From the NCBI GenBank assembly GCA_963932465.1, contig OZ010799.1:160328761-160392760 (forward strand): a stretch of 64,000 nucleotides of DNA. The letters run 5' to 3'. Made by a program: the position numbers and the translations under genes. The notes beneath the pieces are model-generated. The model saw only the letters and a program-made list of their open reading frames with translations. It ran no database searches and was not told the DNA's origin. This document shows, in pieces, positions 23,534 through 34,250 of the stretch; position 1 is the first letter of the stretch; each line of letters begins with the position of its first letter. Origin of the DNA: Maratus speciosus. Lineage: Eukaryota; Arthropoda; Arachnida; Araneae; Salticidae.

Positions 23534-24006
23534 ACATTAAAAGTAAATTAAAAATCTATATTTACATGTTTGAACTCCTTTTTCGAATCGTCGTCAGAAT
23601 GTATAACAGAAAATTACAAATGCATATGAAAAATGTAAAAAAATCATCGAAAATAAACAAGTACTCATATAACGCGCCCTACATTTTCACGATTGCTAGT
23701 GTTCCCTCTATGTCGCGATGCCGTAATTTGTCCAACGATTCAACCCATAAATTCGGGATACGAAAGGATAATGTATCGTCACAAACTCCTGAACCTCTTA
23801 AATAAATTTCAATGGACTCTCTTATGAATAATTGTAAATAAAAATTAGACCTGTAGATTATTTTACTCTCGTTAAAAAGTATGTTAATGTTCTCTATTTG
23901 ATTTAGCCGGGATAAAGCAGTATTACCTCTATTGTATTTTACGTCCGCTATATGTACTTTACATCTGATATTGAATTTTCGTTGGGTTATACCTATAAAA
24001 TGATTC

Positions 24007-24753
24007 TTGATTCCTCCCTCCCTAGTAGGTGGTTTAAACTTAATTATTTTAAGTAATTTTTATATTTTTGATAATGTTATTTATGAACAATCATGTGGTG
24101 CTCCGATGGGATCCCTAATATCTGGCCTTATGGCGGAATTTAAATTACGCCCCCTCGAATCTAAAATTTTCAGCACTTTTGAGGTAGTTCCTTTAGTATG
24201 GTTACGTTATGTAGGCGATATTGTTATTGTTTGGCGAGGTAATATAGATGAGTTAATGATTTTCATACAACAGTTAAATGATCTTGACAATAATATTAAG
24301 TTTACTTTTGAACTAGAAACAAGGGGGAAATTACCTTTTTTAGATGCTGAGTTACAGAGAAAGGGGAATGAATTAATTCGTTCAGTTTACCGAAGACCTA
24401 TCGCAGATTTAAACGTTATACCTTCCGATGCATGCACCCCAATGCCTTATAAATTATCCACCTTCAGGTTCCTAATCAATCGTGCTTTCATGATTTCTTC
24501 CGATATAAATCTGGAGGATGAATTAGAGAAAATTAAACGTATTGCTAGTGATAATGGATATCAGGAAATATTAATTAACAAATTGATTCAGAGCTCCATT
24601 GATACTTCTAAAAATAAAACTATTAATGAAGTTAATATGAAAAGGGTTGTAGCAAATTATTTCCCGGGTACATATAGCAAATCATTTAAGAAATTTTGGC
24701 TTATGTTGGATCGCGAAGCCGCCTCCGAAATTAAAGATGCTTTTAAATACTAA
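24007..24753 (+). pseudogene. Penelope-like reverse transcriptase, truncated and catalytically dead
   Basis: An open frame of 248 codons beginning within the RT domain. It has the Penelope motif CGAPMGSLISGLMAE, then about 30 residues later LRYVGDIVIVW. The family has YVDD at this place; here the first catalytic aspartate is glycine. Next come the thumb-like FELETRGKLPFLDAEL and RSVYRRP, typical of Penelope proteins. The N-terminal fingers are missing. The frame closes at 24753 just before the GIY-YIG part, which continues in another frame, so a 1- or 2-nt indel lies near 24740-24750. The ATG at 24007 lies at the arm boundary and is not a natural start. Confidence 0.85.
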
Positions 24754-24961
24754 AATTGATCCTATTGATAGAGATGACCTCTCAGGAGTTCATATGATTC
24801 CATTTATTAGGAAAGGAGGAATCAAAAATCATTATATAGGTGTAACCCAAAGAAAATTCAATATCAGATGTAAAGAACATATAGCGGACATAAAATACAA
24901 TAGAGGCAATACTGTTTTATCCCGGCTAAATCAAATAGAGAACATTAACATACTTTTTTAA
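24737..24961 (+). pseudogene. Penelope-like GIY-YIG endonuclease fragment
   Basis: Downstream half of the Penelope protein, frameshifted relative to the RT. It shows MIPFIRKGG...HYIGVTQRKFNIRCKEH, in which YIG, the arginine and EH correspond to conserved GIY-YIG positions, then DIKYNRGNTVLSRL. It ends in a stop at 24961. In intact elements this domain nicks the target DNA. An inverted copy of its 3' half is read at 23870-24020 on the other strand. Confidence 0.8.
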
Positions 24962-25202
24962 CGAGAGTAAAATAATCTACAGGTCTAATTTTTATTTACA
25001 ATTATTCATGAGTCCATTGACATTTATTTAAGAGGATCAGGAGTTTGTAACATGTAATGATTGGACAAATTACGGCATCGCGAGTCGCGACATAGAGGAA
25101 ACACGAGCAATCGGGAAAATGTAGGGCGCATTATATGATTACTTGTTTATTTTCGCTGATTTTTGTTCCATTTTTCATATGCATTTGTAATTTTCTGTTA
25201 TA

Positions 25203-25245
25203 CATTCTGACGACGACTCAGAAGATGAGTTGAAACATGTAAATA
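25203..25245 (+). ncRNA. Hammerhead ribozyme-like motif in PLE1 terminal arm
   Basis: CTGACGA (25207-25213), a stem II GACTC/GAGTT around loop AGAAGAT, GAAAC (25232-25236) and GTA (25239-25241), with a short helix I between ATACATT and AATATAG. Penelope elements are known to carry such minimal type I hammerheads. One extra C between CTGACGA and stem II departs from the consensus, so activity is doubtful. Confidence 0.4.
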
Positions 25246-25270
25246 TAGATTTTTATTTTACTTTTAATGT

Positions 25271-25412
25271 CGGATGTATAGTTTAATTACACGGATAGTC
25301 GAAAGTTTTCTGTTACATTAGGGCCAATGGGAAAAAATTGTCAAGTGCATTTTAATGATGTTACAGACCTTTGAACAGCATGAAATTGATATGCACTTAT
25401 GAAGAGCACTAA
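25271..25412 (+). mobile_element. HINE-like fragment X3
   Basis: 142 bp nearly identical to 27650-27795 of copy X2 (CGGATGTATAGTTTAATTAC ... GAAGAGCACTAAAATATA). It sits within the right half of the larger inverted repeat around PLE1 and has no counterpart in the left half. Confidence 0.75.
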
Positions 25413-25589
25413 AATATAACGTGCTAACGTCTTTTAAGGAAATAAATATTTTAATATTATGTTAAAATATTTTTTGTAAAATATATTATGAATATTTTGT
25501 AATATTATGCAAAATATATTATGCATATTTTGTAAAAATAAAAATTTTGTATTCGGCCGCTTTTTACTTTAAAACATATTTTATAAAAG

Positions 25590-26103
25590 GAACTTCATAT
25601 AATTTTTAAAAGAAAAAGTACATAAAATTTTACTTCTAATTTCATGAACAAGTAGGTAATTACCTAATTTAGAATAAAAAAAAAATTGGCCGCTTACCAG
25701 TTTAAAGCATTCATTGTAACCAACATCTAGTATCATTAAACACCCAGGTTCGTCAAAACCTTTCACGTTACCCAAAAGTTCAGGTTAATTTAACTTTTAA
25801 AGTAACTAAAAATGTCCCCAAACAAAGTACATCATTTTTCAATTTCATTTCGGGGACAATTAAGCTATATATTATTACAATGCTAAGTTTCTAAAGAGCA
25901 TTTATTAAAATTGTATCGTGTTCAATGATTTAAAATAAAAGAACATCTATATGTTTTGAAAATGTCATATTTTAGACTTTGTATACTTTCAAAGTATTTA
26001 GAATTTTATTCAAAATGGAATATTTAAAATAACTTTGAAAAAATAAGAATAGTTATCTTATTGGGATATTTTATTTACACTCCACATTGGTTAAGACTAA
26101 TAA
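25590..26103 (+). repeat. Complex repeat R, copy R1
   Basis: Diverged unit of a family found again at 29100, 30556, 34250, 36235 and 36875. The diagnostic core is ATCATTAAACACCCAGGTTC ... CCTTTCACG ... CAGGTTAATTTA ... ATTACAATGCTAAGTTTCTA. A mariner relic is inserted at its right end, and R1 resumes at 26879. Confidence 0.65.
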
Positions 26104-26511
26104 TATCAGTGTGTCCGTAAAGTCATGGTGCACATTTGACGGAGTAAGATGGAAATGTGAAATCTTCACAAAATAAAAGAAAAACTCTCCAAGTGTCATA
26201 CCTTTTCAGTGCAGCGATGTGCGTTTGTAGTAAATACAATGACTATTCTGTTTAATATAATTTTAATCTATTGTACATTTCGGCGTATAACTCGCACCTA
26301 CAATTTAAGACTGCGAGTTTTTATTTTTATGCATACGAGTCGCCCAGATGAAAGTGGCATTGGTGTAATAACTCCGCTATTTCAAGATAAAGATGGCTGC
26401 ACATGCTCCTATACAGGACGCATACTGCTGGGAATGTGTGCGATATCGTCAGATCCCGCCGGATGCGTGTGTGATAGCGTGGGATCACGTTAAAAGGGCA
26501 TCGTTTGCATC

Positions 26512-26594
26512 ATGGATGCCTTCAAACGGTGTCAACGCGTGGTTGTGCAATTTTTAACAGCGGAAAATGTGAGTGCTAGTGAAATCTATGCGCT
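26512..26594 (+). pseudogene. mariner transposase N-terminal fragment
   Basis: ATG at 26512 opens MDAFKRCQRVVVQFLTAENV and then SASEIYA, a mariner-type helix-turn-helix start. After that the reading frame degenerates. The DDD catalytic core is absent. Confidence 0.7.
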
Positions 26595-26690
26595 TGACCA
26601 GGTCTTGACCTGTCGTCAGTACTGCTCCATTTGAAATAGAAAATTACAGACGTTATTCACTCTGTTATAACAGTCGTCCTTATTTGTGTG

Positions 26691-26759
26691 TGGGAAGAAC
26701 TTGAATATTGTTTAGATGTGTGTAGGGCAACAAATGGAGGCCATATCGAAATGCATTGA
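26691..26759 (+). pseudogene. mariner transposase C-terminal fragment
   Basis: WEELEYCLDVCRATNGGHIE then MH and a stop at 26757-26759. This matches the normal mariner carboxyl end (the R-LD-x-x-R-x-TNG-x-H-x-E pattern). Together with 26512..26594 it shows that the element lost its central part. Confidence 0.75.
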
Positions 26760-27316
26760 ACAGGTATGAAACTTGGAGAAGTTTTCTTTTATTTGGTGAC
26801 GATTTCACGTTTTTATCTTGTATCGTTGATTTCATGTGACCGGTCAAAAGCACACCATGACTTTACTGATACACTGTACTTTTTCTTTCTTAGCCCCTGT
26901 ACCGAGGTTTGCACGTAATAGAGTAAAATGCAATGAAGTAAAAAACTTAATTTAACATAATCATGAACCATTACAATATATTAGGTCGTCACGGATGAAA
27001 CTTGTAGTTAACAATACTGTCAAATTTAACAGATTATTATTTCACACTGACTTAAACCTTTAATTCCCAAGGTAGAATACTTTCTAAAAATTACGTAGTT
27101 CAGAGTATCTGAATTAACACCAGAAAATTTCAATCAAAATTTCGCTTTATTTAAATACGGAATGTTTCTTTTTAAATAAAGCAAATATTGCTATTTTAAT
27201 TTTCTGTTATGAATTTGGAATACCAGAATTAAAAAATCTACTAATTTTGAAACACTGTTGTTCGCATATATGCAAACACGCGCATTAAAGAGTTAATATT
27301 TTACCGCTCAGTTTTT

Positions 27317-27905
27317 ATGTGCACTCGTAATTATATAGTCCTATATTATAGCACCTATAGTCGTCGTTCGGTCAGTCTGTCCGCATATAACAGAGCACCA
27401 CCCAACCGAATGGTCTGAAATTTTAAATATATAATTGTTGCAAAATTTGATCGAGTCATTTCAAATTTTATGAAATTCGAATGTTTAGTTTAATTACAGG
27501 GACAGTCAAAAGTTTTCCGTTACGTTACGGCCAATGGGAAAAAATTATTGCAAGTGAATTTTAATGATGTTACAGTCTTCCGAATGGTCTGAAATTTAAA
27601 ATATAATATTGTTGTAAAATTTTGTCGAGCCATTTTTAATTTTATAAAAATCGGATGTATAGTTTAATTACGGGGATAGTCGAATGTTTTCTGTTACATT
27701 AGGGCCAATGGGAAAAAATTGTCAAGTGCATTTTAATGATGTTACAGACCTTTGAACAGCATGAAATTGATATGCACTTATGAAGAGCACTAAAATATAA
27801 TTTCAGTACAATATGCGGTGCAAAAAATATTTATAAAACTAGTTATAGTACGAACGCACCACCTTATTTTCCCCGTTTGACGAGAAATTTCCAACTTGTT
27901 ATTTT
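27317..27905 (+). mobile_element. HINE/Helentron-like repeat X2
   Basis: Opposite orientation to X1: TCGTAATTATATA, ATAGTCGTCGTTCGGTCAGT and a short GTCTGTCC microsatellite, two to three 173-bp-type units, then TATAGTACGAACGCACC and the tail CGTTTGACGAGAAATTTCC, ending in AACTTGTT. Fewer repeats than X1 and a shorter microsatellite. Confidence 0.65.
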
Positions 27906-27993
27906 TGGAAAGTTACACATATCGCCTGTTTAAAGAAATCATTGTAAGCTCTAAAAATATATATATATATTTTTTTAAATAACTTTTGTTTAC

Positions 27994-28144
27994 AATGAAC
28001 TGTCGGAAATTCGCACTATTATGAAGTACGTGTTCTTTCGTGGAACTACCGCATCGCAGACTGCGTCAAACAGTAATAGTGTATTTAGCTCTTGTATTCC
28101 TACGCAGCATACAGTAACAAATTGGCTCACCAAATTTCTTACAG
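27994..28144 (+). pseudogene. mariner transposase N-terminal segment, part 1
   Basis: Plus frame reading RTIMKYVFFRGTTASQTASN, then SNSVFSSCIPTQHTVTNWL and TKF: the first helix-turn-helix of a mos1-type mariner transposase. The frame runs into the TTAA of a piggyBac-type MITE. The coding sense resumes at 28667. Confidence 0.75.
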
Positions 28145-28148
28145 TTAA

Positions 28149-28662
28149 CCCTTAAATGCCGAGTGTTCCTTTTCGGCAACATACCCAATTTAGGCTAACA
28201 AAATACTATTAGAATAATATTGAAGCTATAATGCCTAATGTTGCCAATAAAATACATTCTGAAAATATTATTTAATCGATTTTCAACATGTAGAGGGCAA
28301 CACGTGTGCTGTTTAAGAATAAAGATAGATTTATTTTTTCGATTGTTGCTACTTGTTCCCTTTGTTTTGATTGGAAGCTTCCCAAACACCCTATTTTGTT
28401 TTGCAGTGAACAAGTAAAATTTATTTCTTATTATAGTTCTTAAAATTCTTGTGTGTTAAATATTATAGAATTTTATCAAGGGAAATTATTTTTTTTTCAA
28501 TTAAAGACCAGTATTGCCGATTAGTAACAAACTGTATTTTAGCCATAAACCATACTTAAAACAAAATACGATTTTTTAAATTATTTTTCCCAAGATTTAT
28601 TTAAAAAATGAAATCCGAAAAACATTATTACAATGATTTTTGAAAAATCAGGCATTTAAGGG
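28149..28662. mobile_element. piggyBac-type MITE, 514 bp, inside a mariner transposase relic
   Basis: TTAA (28145-28148) + CCCTTAAATGCCGAGTG ... CAGGCATTTAAGGG + TTAA (28663-28666). The 12-bp TIR CCCTTAAATGCC is exact. Non-coding. Confidence 0.85.
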
Positions 28663-28666
28663 TTAA

Positions 28667-28790
28667 CTTTGACCTCATGAATGAGCCACGCGGTTTCCCA
28701 GAATGGATGGTCAATAATAACGAACTAAAGGTCACCGTTGACACAGACCCATCTCAGAGCCTATGAATCATCGTTGAAGTTTGGCTAACA
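28667..28790 (+). pseudogene. mariner transposase N-terminal segment, part 2
   Basis: Continues the protein interrupted at 28144: FDLMNEPRGFPEWMVNNNEL then KVTVDTDPSQSL and a stop. NEPRGxPxW and the ELKxxVxxDPSQ stretch are mariner linker/second HTH motifs. The rest of the transposase is missing. Confidence 0.75.
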
Positions 28791-28984
28791 TAGTAATTGT
28801 CTATGAATTATGGTTGAGGTTTGGCTAAACTAGTAAATCCTTAAGTTTGAATAAGATAATTCCTTATATTTATAAGTTATCAACTAAATTTGTCTTTTTT
28901 TTCTACAAATTTCATCATTGAAGACCTGATAATACGTCGAATGAAATACAAATCAAAATAAATATAAAATAAAAAATGTAATAT

Positions 28985-29075
28985 AAAAATAAAATATATA
29001 ATAAAAAATATATTTTATATATATTTATTTATACATTATATATATATATATATATATTATATTTATTATATATTG
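28985..29075. repeat. AT microsatellite
   Basis: ATAAAATATATAATAAAAAA-type sequence leading into an uninterrupted (TA)n run of about 24 nt. Confidence 0.85.
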
Positions 29076-29099
29076 TAAAAAATAAAACATAATAAATAA

Positions 29100-30555
29100 T
29101 AAATAATATTTGTAGGAGTATTCAATTTACACTCAGAAAGCATACACAATTTCCTTTACAATATTTTTAAGGGTATATTTTTCATCCAGTTTTTCTTTAA
29201 ATTAATTAATAATACCTCCTTCATAATATAAATGAAAGTAACTTTGAAAATTTTGCATACTTAGTTAGAACATATTTTTTACATATAAATTAATTACTAC
29301 AATTTTCTTGTCAGTATTGCAAAGATTTGCACATTTTAAAATAAGAGTTATTTACCATAAAAAGTGGGTCAAAAAGCAATTACAAATAAAAAAGTTCAAA
29401 ATTAGTCCAAGAGCTGTTAAACATTTTAGGGAAGGTATTTGAGGCACCCTGAAAATTTGTGCAACACATCTTCTGTAATGCCTGAATACAAAATCGAATG
29501 TCTGGCTGAAGGATCGTGGCCCAAAACCTGTGCCAGACAAAAAATGGCACTTGGCACGTGTCTGGCACAGTTTTTGTGCCGACTAAAGTGTCAGTCATTT
29601 TCAAAATATTTTTTCCTAAGCATAAATATTATTGTGCCTCAATCTCAGCGTGCCTCAAATACCTTTTTTGGGTAGTCAAAAAATGGCACTTGACACGTGT
29701 CTGCCACAGTTTTTGGGCCGACTAAAGTGTCTGTCATTTTCAAAATATTTTTTTCTAAGTATAAATATTATTCTGTTTCAATCTCAGCGTGCCTCAAATA
29801 CTTTTTGGGGGTAGTGTCAAAAAATGGCACTTAACACGTGTTTGGCACAGGTTTTGGGCCGCGATCCTTCAGCCAGACATTCGATTTTGTATTCAGGCAT
29901 AGAAAAGAAGTTCTGCACAAATTTTCAGGGTGCCTCAAATACCTACTCAAAAATGTTCAACAGCTCTCCTGCTAAATGTAAAGTGTAATATGATTCCTTC
30001 AGCGAAACTTATCGAGGAAAAGCTTTCAAGATTTCACTTTCAAACCAACATCTATTATTATAGACACTAAGGTTCCTTAAAACCTTTCACGTTATACAAA
30101 GGTGCAGGTTAATTTACCTGCAGCTAAATATTTCTCCAAACATACATATTTTTTCAATTTCGCTGTGAGGACAATTAAATTCCGTATTATTACAATGCTA
30201 AGTTTCTAAAAAAAACTTATTAAAATAGTATCTTATTCAATGCTTTAGAATAAAAGAACAACTATGTTCTTTACAAACCTCATGTTTTGATTTTATATAC
30301 TTTCAATGTATTTAGATTTTTATTCAAAATGAAATATTTTAAATAACATTGATTAAATAAGAATAAATGTCTTATTGGGAGATTTTATTTACACACCACA
30401 TTGGTTATGACTAATAAGTACTTTTTAATTCTTATCCCCTATACCGAAGTTTGACCGTAATAGCGTACAGTGCAATAAAGTGAAAAACGTAATTTACGAA
30501 TACATGAACCATTACAATAAAATACTTCGGATGAAATATAAATAACTTTATAATA
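29100..30555 (+). repeat. Complex repeat R, copy R2 (with MITE insertion)
   Basis: Unit of about 890 bp once the 568-bp MITE at 29405..29972 is removed. It begins AATAATATTTGTAGGAGTAT and is followed directly by R3, which begins AATAATATTTGTAAGATTAT, so R2 and R3 are head-to-tail tandem copies. Confidence 0.75.
29405..29972. mobile_element. TA-flanked MITE (family M), 568 bp
   Basis: The ends TAGTCCAAGAGCTGTTAAAC and (inverted) TAGCAGGAGAGCTGTTGAAC extend into about 60 bp of inverted similarity (GGTATTTGAGGCACCCTG...TTTGTGCAACAC). Internally there are three tandem blocks with ATGGCACTT...CACGTGTCTGGCACAG. TA flanks on both sides. The same family is nested at 48925..49361. The two open frames here are shadows of the internal repeats. 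Confidence 0.8.
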
Positions 30556-31330
30556 AATAATATTTGTAAGATTATTCGATTTATACCCAGAAGGCCTGAT
30601 ATACTTTTGAGACACAATTTCCGTTATAATATTTTATCAGGGTATATTTTTTTATACAATTTTATTTTTTAATTAAATAATAATACTTTCTCCATAGTAT
30701 AAATGAAACTTTCTTTGAACATTTTACATACTTCGTTACAACATATTTTTCCTCATTAATTACTAAAATTTTCCTGTCAAGAGTGCAAAGATTTGCCCAT
30801 TTTAAAATAAGTGTTATTTAGCATGAAAAGTGGGTCAGAACAGCAATTACAAATAAAAGAAGTTCAAAACATAACCCTGCTTTAATGTAAGGTGTAACAT
30901 GATTCCTTCACCGAAGCTTAACGAGGAAAAGCTTTCAAGATTTCAATTTAAAACCAACATCTATTATAATTAAACACCCAAGTTCGTTAAAACCTTTCAC
31001 GTTATCCAAAAATTCAGGTTAATTTACCTTTTAAAATAGCTAAATATTTTCCGAAACAAAATACATCATTTTTCACTTTCATTTCGGGAACAATTAAGCT
31101 CCATATTATTAAAATGCTAGCATTAAATGGAGTTTACATCTATAAGTTTTCCAAAAGACATGTTTTAGCGTTTATATTTTTTAAAAGTACTCAGATTTTC
31201 AATAAAATTTAAATATTTTAAATAACATTAAATAAAAATAACTGTCTTATCGGAAGATTTTATTTACACTCCAAAATGGTTAAGATTAATAAGTACTTTT
31301 TAATACTTAAATTATTTTCATGCTGAATAA
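30556..31330 (+). repeat. Complex repeat R, copy R3
   Basis: Tandem successor of R2 with the same order of blocks (AAGTGGGTCAGAA, AACCCTGCTT, CCAACATCTATTAT, CATTTCGGGAACAATTAAGC), and no MITE. A (TA)n run follows at about 31345-31365. Confidence 0.75.
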
Positions 31331-31640
31331 TCCGTATATATTACATATATATATATATATATATTCCAAAGGTACAACCATCGTTTTGTTATGTACTCAT
31401 ATACTTTACACACGCATCAAACAACTTTCAATACATGTACTATTTTTCAACAAATCAGAATAACAGTAATCAATGAATACCTTTTTACAGTGTGGGGCGG
31501 ATAAATTTTAAGTAACTCTCACAAAAAATAAAAATATAAATTTGAGTTTTATTGTTGAAAACAAAATTAAATTACATGCAATTATGCATCCAAAGAAAAA
31601 AAATCAATTTCTAAAATCAATATCTACAAGATAACGACCA

Positions 31641-31868
31641 TTAGATGACGACCACCACAAAGTCTGTTGGTTTCAGTTCCTGCTCAATTTGAATTTTGTA
31701 TGGGAGAAACTTAAAATCAGCGTGGAGTACACGACCGACGTTGCAGCTTAGATGCAATGCTGCTGCGTGCATGCTTGCAGAACGTTGTGGACTCCTTACA
31801 ATTTTTGTCTGAACAGATTCAATGTTTTCTGGTGTTGTTTGATCTCCCAGTGTGTTTCTTTTCTTTTT
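31641..31868 (-). pseudogene. Tc1/mariner-superfamily (DUF4817-type) transposase HTH fragment
   Basis: Minus frame with QTTPENIESVQTKIVRSPQR, SASMHAAALHLS, VLHADFKFLPYKIQIEQELK and PTD. This is the homeodomain-like HTH segment common in arthropod Tc3/DUF4817 transposases. The first codons of the open frame (MKIEES) come from the adjoining HINE head, so the fragment is truncated there. No catalytic domain follows. Confidence 0.75.
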
Positions 31869-31870
31869 GT

Positions 31871-32596
31871 TACTTTCTTCTATCTTCAATAGAAGAAAGT
31901 ATTGTAATCGAAAATTTTTTTTGACTTCCGGTTTTCGACGGATTTACACGTTTTAGGGGTCAGAGATCACAAAAACATGTTTATACAAAATGTCTGTCTG
32001 TCCGTGTATCCGTATGTCGCCATTGTACCATCAAAAATTGTATGAAGTTATGCATATAATTGAACCAATTTTTTTAAATCTTTTTTGGCCATGGCAAGCA
32101 GGTCCTCCATTACCTTGGAAAAAATCCGCCGGTAGGAGGCGCTGTAATAGCGATTTCTGTGCATTTTGAATACTGTACCATCGAAAAGTGTATGAAGTTA
32201 TGCATAGAACTGAACCAATTTTTTTTTAAACCTTTTTTGGCCATGGCATGCAGGTCCTCCATTACTTTGGAAAAAATCCGCCGGTAGGAGGCGCTGTAAT
32301 AGCGATTTCTGTGCATTTTGAATATTGTACCATCGAAAAGTGTATGAAGTTATGCATAGAATTGAACCAACTTTTTTGTGTATGTTTTTGGTGATGGCAA
32401 GAAGGTCCTCAATAAATTTGGGAAAATGCCGCCGGAAGGCGTCGCTATAATAGCGATTTTTATGCAATTTTCAATATTGTACCATCGAAATGTGTATGAA
32501 GAAATGCAAAATTCTAATAAAAATACTAATAAAACTAATTAAAATGAAATATTGACATGAGACAGAAGAAAGTTTTGGGATTGGCACATCCAACTA
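31871..32596 (+). mobile_element. HINE/Helentron-like repeat Y1 with about 151-bp internal repeats
   Basis: The head TACTTTCTTCTATCTTCAAT plus AGAAGAAAG forms an 11-bp stem. Next come a shared block (ATTTACACGTTTTAGGGGTC), a GTCTGTCTGTCCGTG microsatellite, about 3.3 tandem units of roughly 151 bp (GGAGGCGCTG at 32135 and 32287, diverged at 32437), then AGAAGAAAGTTTTG and CACATCCAACTAG. Same architecture as X. Minus open frames 32110-32467 are repeat shadows. Confidence 0.7.
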
Positions 32597-34250
32597 GTTT
32601 TAAGCTGAACTTGCCTCCTAAATTTTGCCTTTTTTATATTGCCTTTTTTTAATCCATGTCTTGCTGTGGGGCGAGACCTTGTCGTCCGAAATTGTAATGA
32701 TCCCGATATTACTTGTGAGCATGTCAGCCAGCCACCATTCTTGAATAATGTCTTCACGTCAAGTGCACGTTGTGAACCGACACACAGTAGAGCGTTTGAA
32801 GCAAAATCCTGGGCAAAATTATTTTTCATGTGTTTTACAGTTAAAATCATTGCTGCTGGCAGACTATTAGGAAATATACTTAATTAATGATGCACACATT
32901 AAAACATGCATTTAATAAAAAAAAATTAAATAAAAATATAATACAAAGTTTACTTAGCTTTATAAGATGTTTATAAGATGAAAATAATTGTTGACAGATT
33001 GGCTCGGCCCGCAGGCGGAGGTAGATTTCGAAGTTAAGTAACAATTTCACCGACAAAAACTAAATCAAGATTAGAGATAATCCCAGTTCAACAATTTTAT
33101 CTGGAAGCTTTTGACGAACTTTTAGTTTCATATTTCTGTAAGAGCTCTTTTTATCAAAATCATATTAAGTCTTTATTAAAAAAAAAATATTTTTCTCCGC
33201 TCAACAACTCGAAATTGTCTGACACATTTTTAAAGTAAAAATATGAAATTTGATGACATGATTTTTTGAAGAGATTTATAAGGGACAAGTGTTTTTATTT
33301 TCCATTCAATTAATTAGAACTTGATTTACAATTTTTTATTCAGTACGACCATTATTTTTCGTTCCCAGCACTATTGCTTCGGGAAATTCTGTTCAAAATG
33401 CCAAGTATGAGAGAATTTTTTTATATATATTCTGCCTTTATCAAAAAATCGACCAATACAGCACTTTCTATAGTTTCTGAATAAGAGAACCTGCTAACTG
33501 GATGCGTTTGAGAGCGAAAATGAATTTAAAACCGAGTCAGAAAATAAGCCGTTTGGATTTGAGTACACCCTTACTACGATAATTTTTTCGTGAACCCCTA
33601 TTTTTGTTTAATTTTTTTGTTGTAAGAGTTGATCCTATCAAAAACTTGTAAATATGAAAGATAAGGATAATATTGATAAGATGTATAATAAATTTAAAAG
33701 TATTGGATATCTTGTGAATTGACGAAATTATGAACTGTTTTCTTCTTCAACCCCCTCTCCCCTTTTTTTCGTTTTTCGTTTTTATTTATTTATTTATTTT
33801 TTTTTATTTATTTTTTTTTACAGTAAGAGTTGGTTTTATCAAAAACTTGTCAATATAAAAGTTGTAGATAATATTAAGAAAATTTATAATAAGTTTAAGC
33901 GATCTTGATATCTTAAGAATTGACGAAGTTATGAAGATTTTTCTCCCTAAAACCATATTTTTGTGGCCTTTGAGACCATTTTTAATTTTATCAAAAATAT
34001 GTGATATATCAATTTTTTAGCCCTTTTCCTAGAAGTAATAATAACTTTAAACTGATTTGATAAGAATAAAATTTAAGAAGTTATGGTTTTTTTTAAATTT
34101 TAATCGAAAGCACTTATGAATGTTATTACAATAAGTTAAACAAATTTTCTTTGCAGATCGAACGAGATATAAAAATTAGATACCAGTATTAAATAACACA
34201 ATAGGGTAAATAATAGGAATAAAATATTTATTCATAAAGGATTCATAATA
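32597..34250. other. Unassigned AT-rich region with a 215-bp tandem duplication
   Basis: The block at about 33615-33745 (GTAAGAGTTGATCCTATCAA, AAACTTGTAAATAT, GAATTGACGAAATTATGAA) recurs at about 33825-33950 as a diverged copy. Overlapping open frames at 32539-32887 show no recognisable domain. Confidence 0.5.

Larger units (their letters stand above)
23534..25270 (+). mobile_element. Penelope-like element with inverted arms (PLE1)
   Basis: Arms 23534-24020 and 24813-25270 are inverted copies of each other, joined by a truncated reverse-transcriptase frame. The right arm includes the GIY-YIG coding 3' end and a terminal sequence with a hammerhead-like motif; the left arm is the same sequence in reverse. 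A 5'-truncated copy facing an inverted partial copy is a known Penelope arrangement. Both arms carry small indels and the coding frames are broken, so the element is inactive. Confidence 0.8.
26106..26876 (+). mobile_element. Internally deleted mariner element
   Basis: The ends CAGTGTGTCCGTAAAGTCAT and (inverted) CAGTGTATCAGTAAAGTCAT lie between TA dinucleotides. Compared with repeat copy R2 (30405-30425, GACTAATAAGTAC...), the insertion site is visible as an empty TA. It retains both ends of the transposase but not the middle. Confidence 0.8.

Noticed and set aside
23566..23805. 79-codon plus-strand open frame
   Set aside because: It is the antisense of the Penelope terminal arm and does not encode a known domain.
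26209..26493. 94-codon open frame inside the mariner relic
   Set aside because: Lies upstream of the transposase start fragment and shows no similarity to mariner protein; probably leader sequence.
29352..29814. Several open frames with TGTV/CLAQFL-type peptides
   Set aside because: Shadows of the internal repeats of MITE family M; the same peptides appear at 48859-49374 from the nested copy on both strands.
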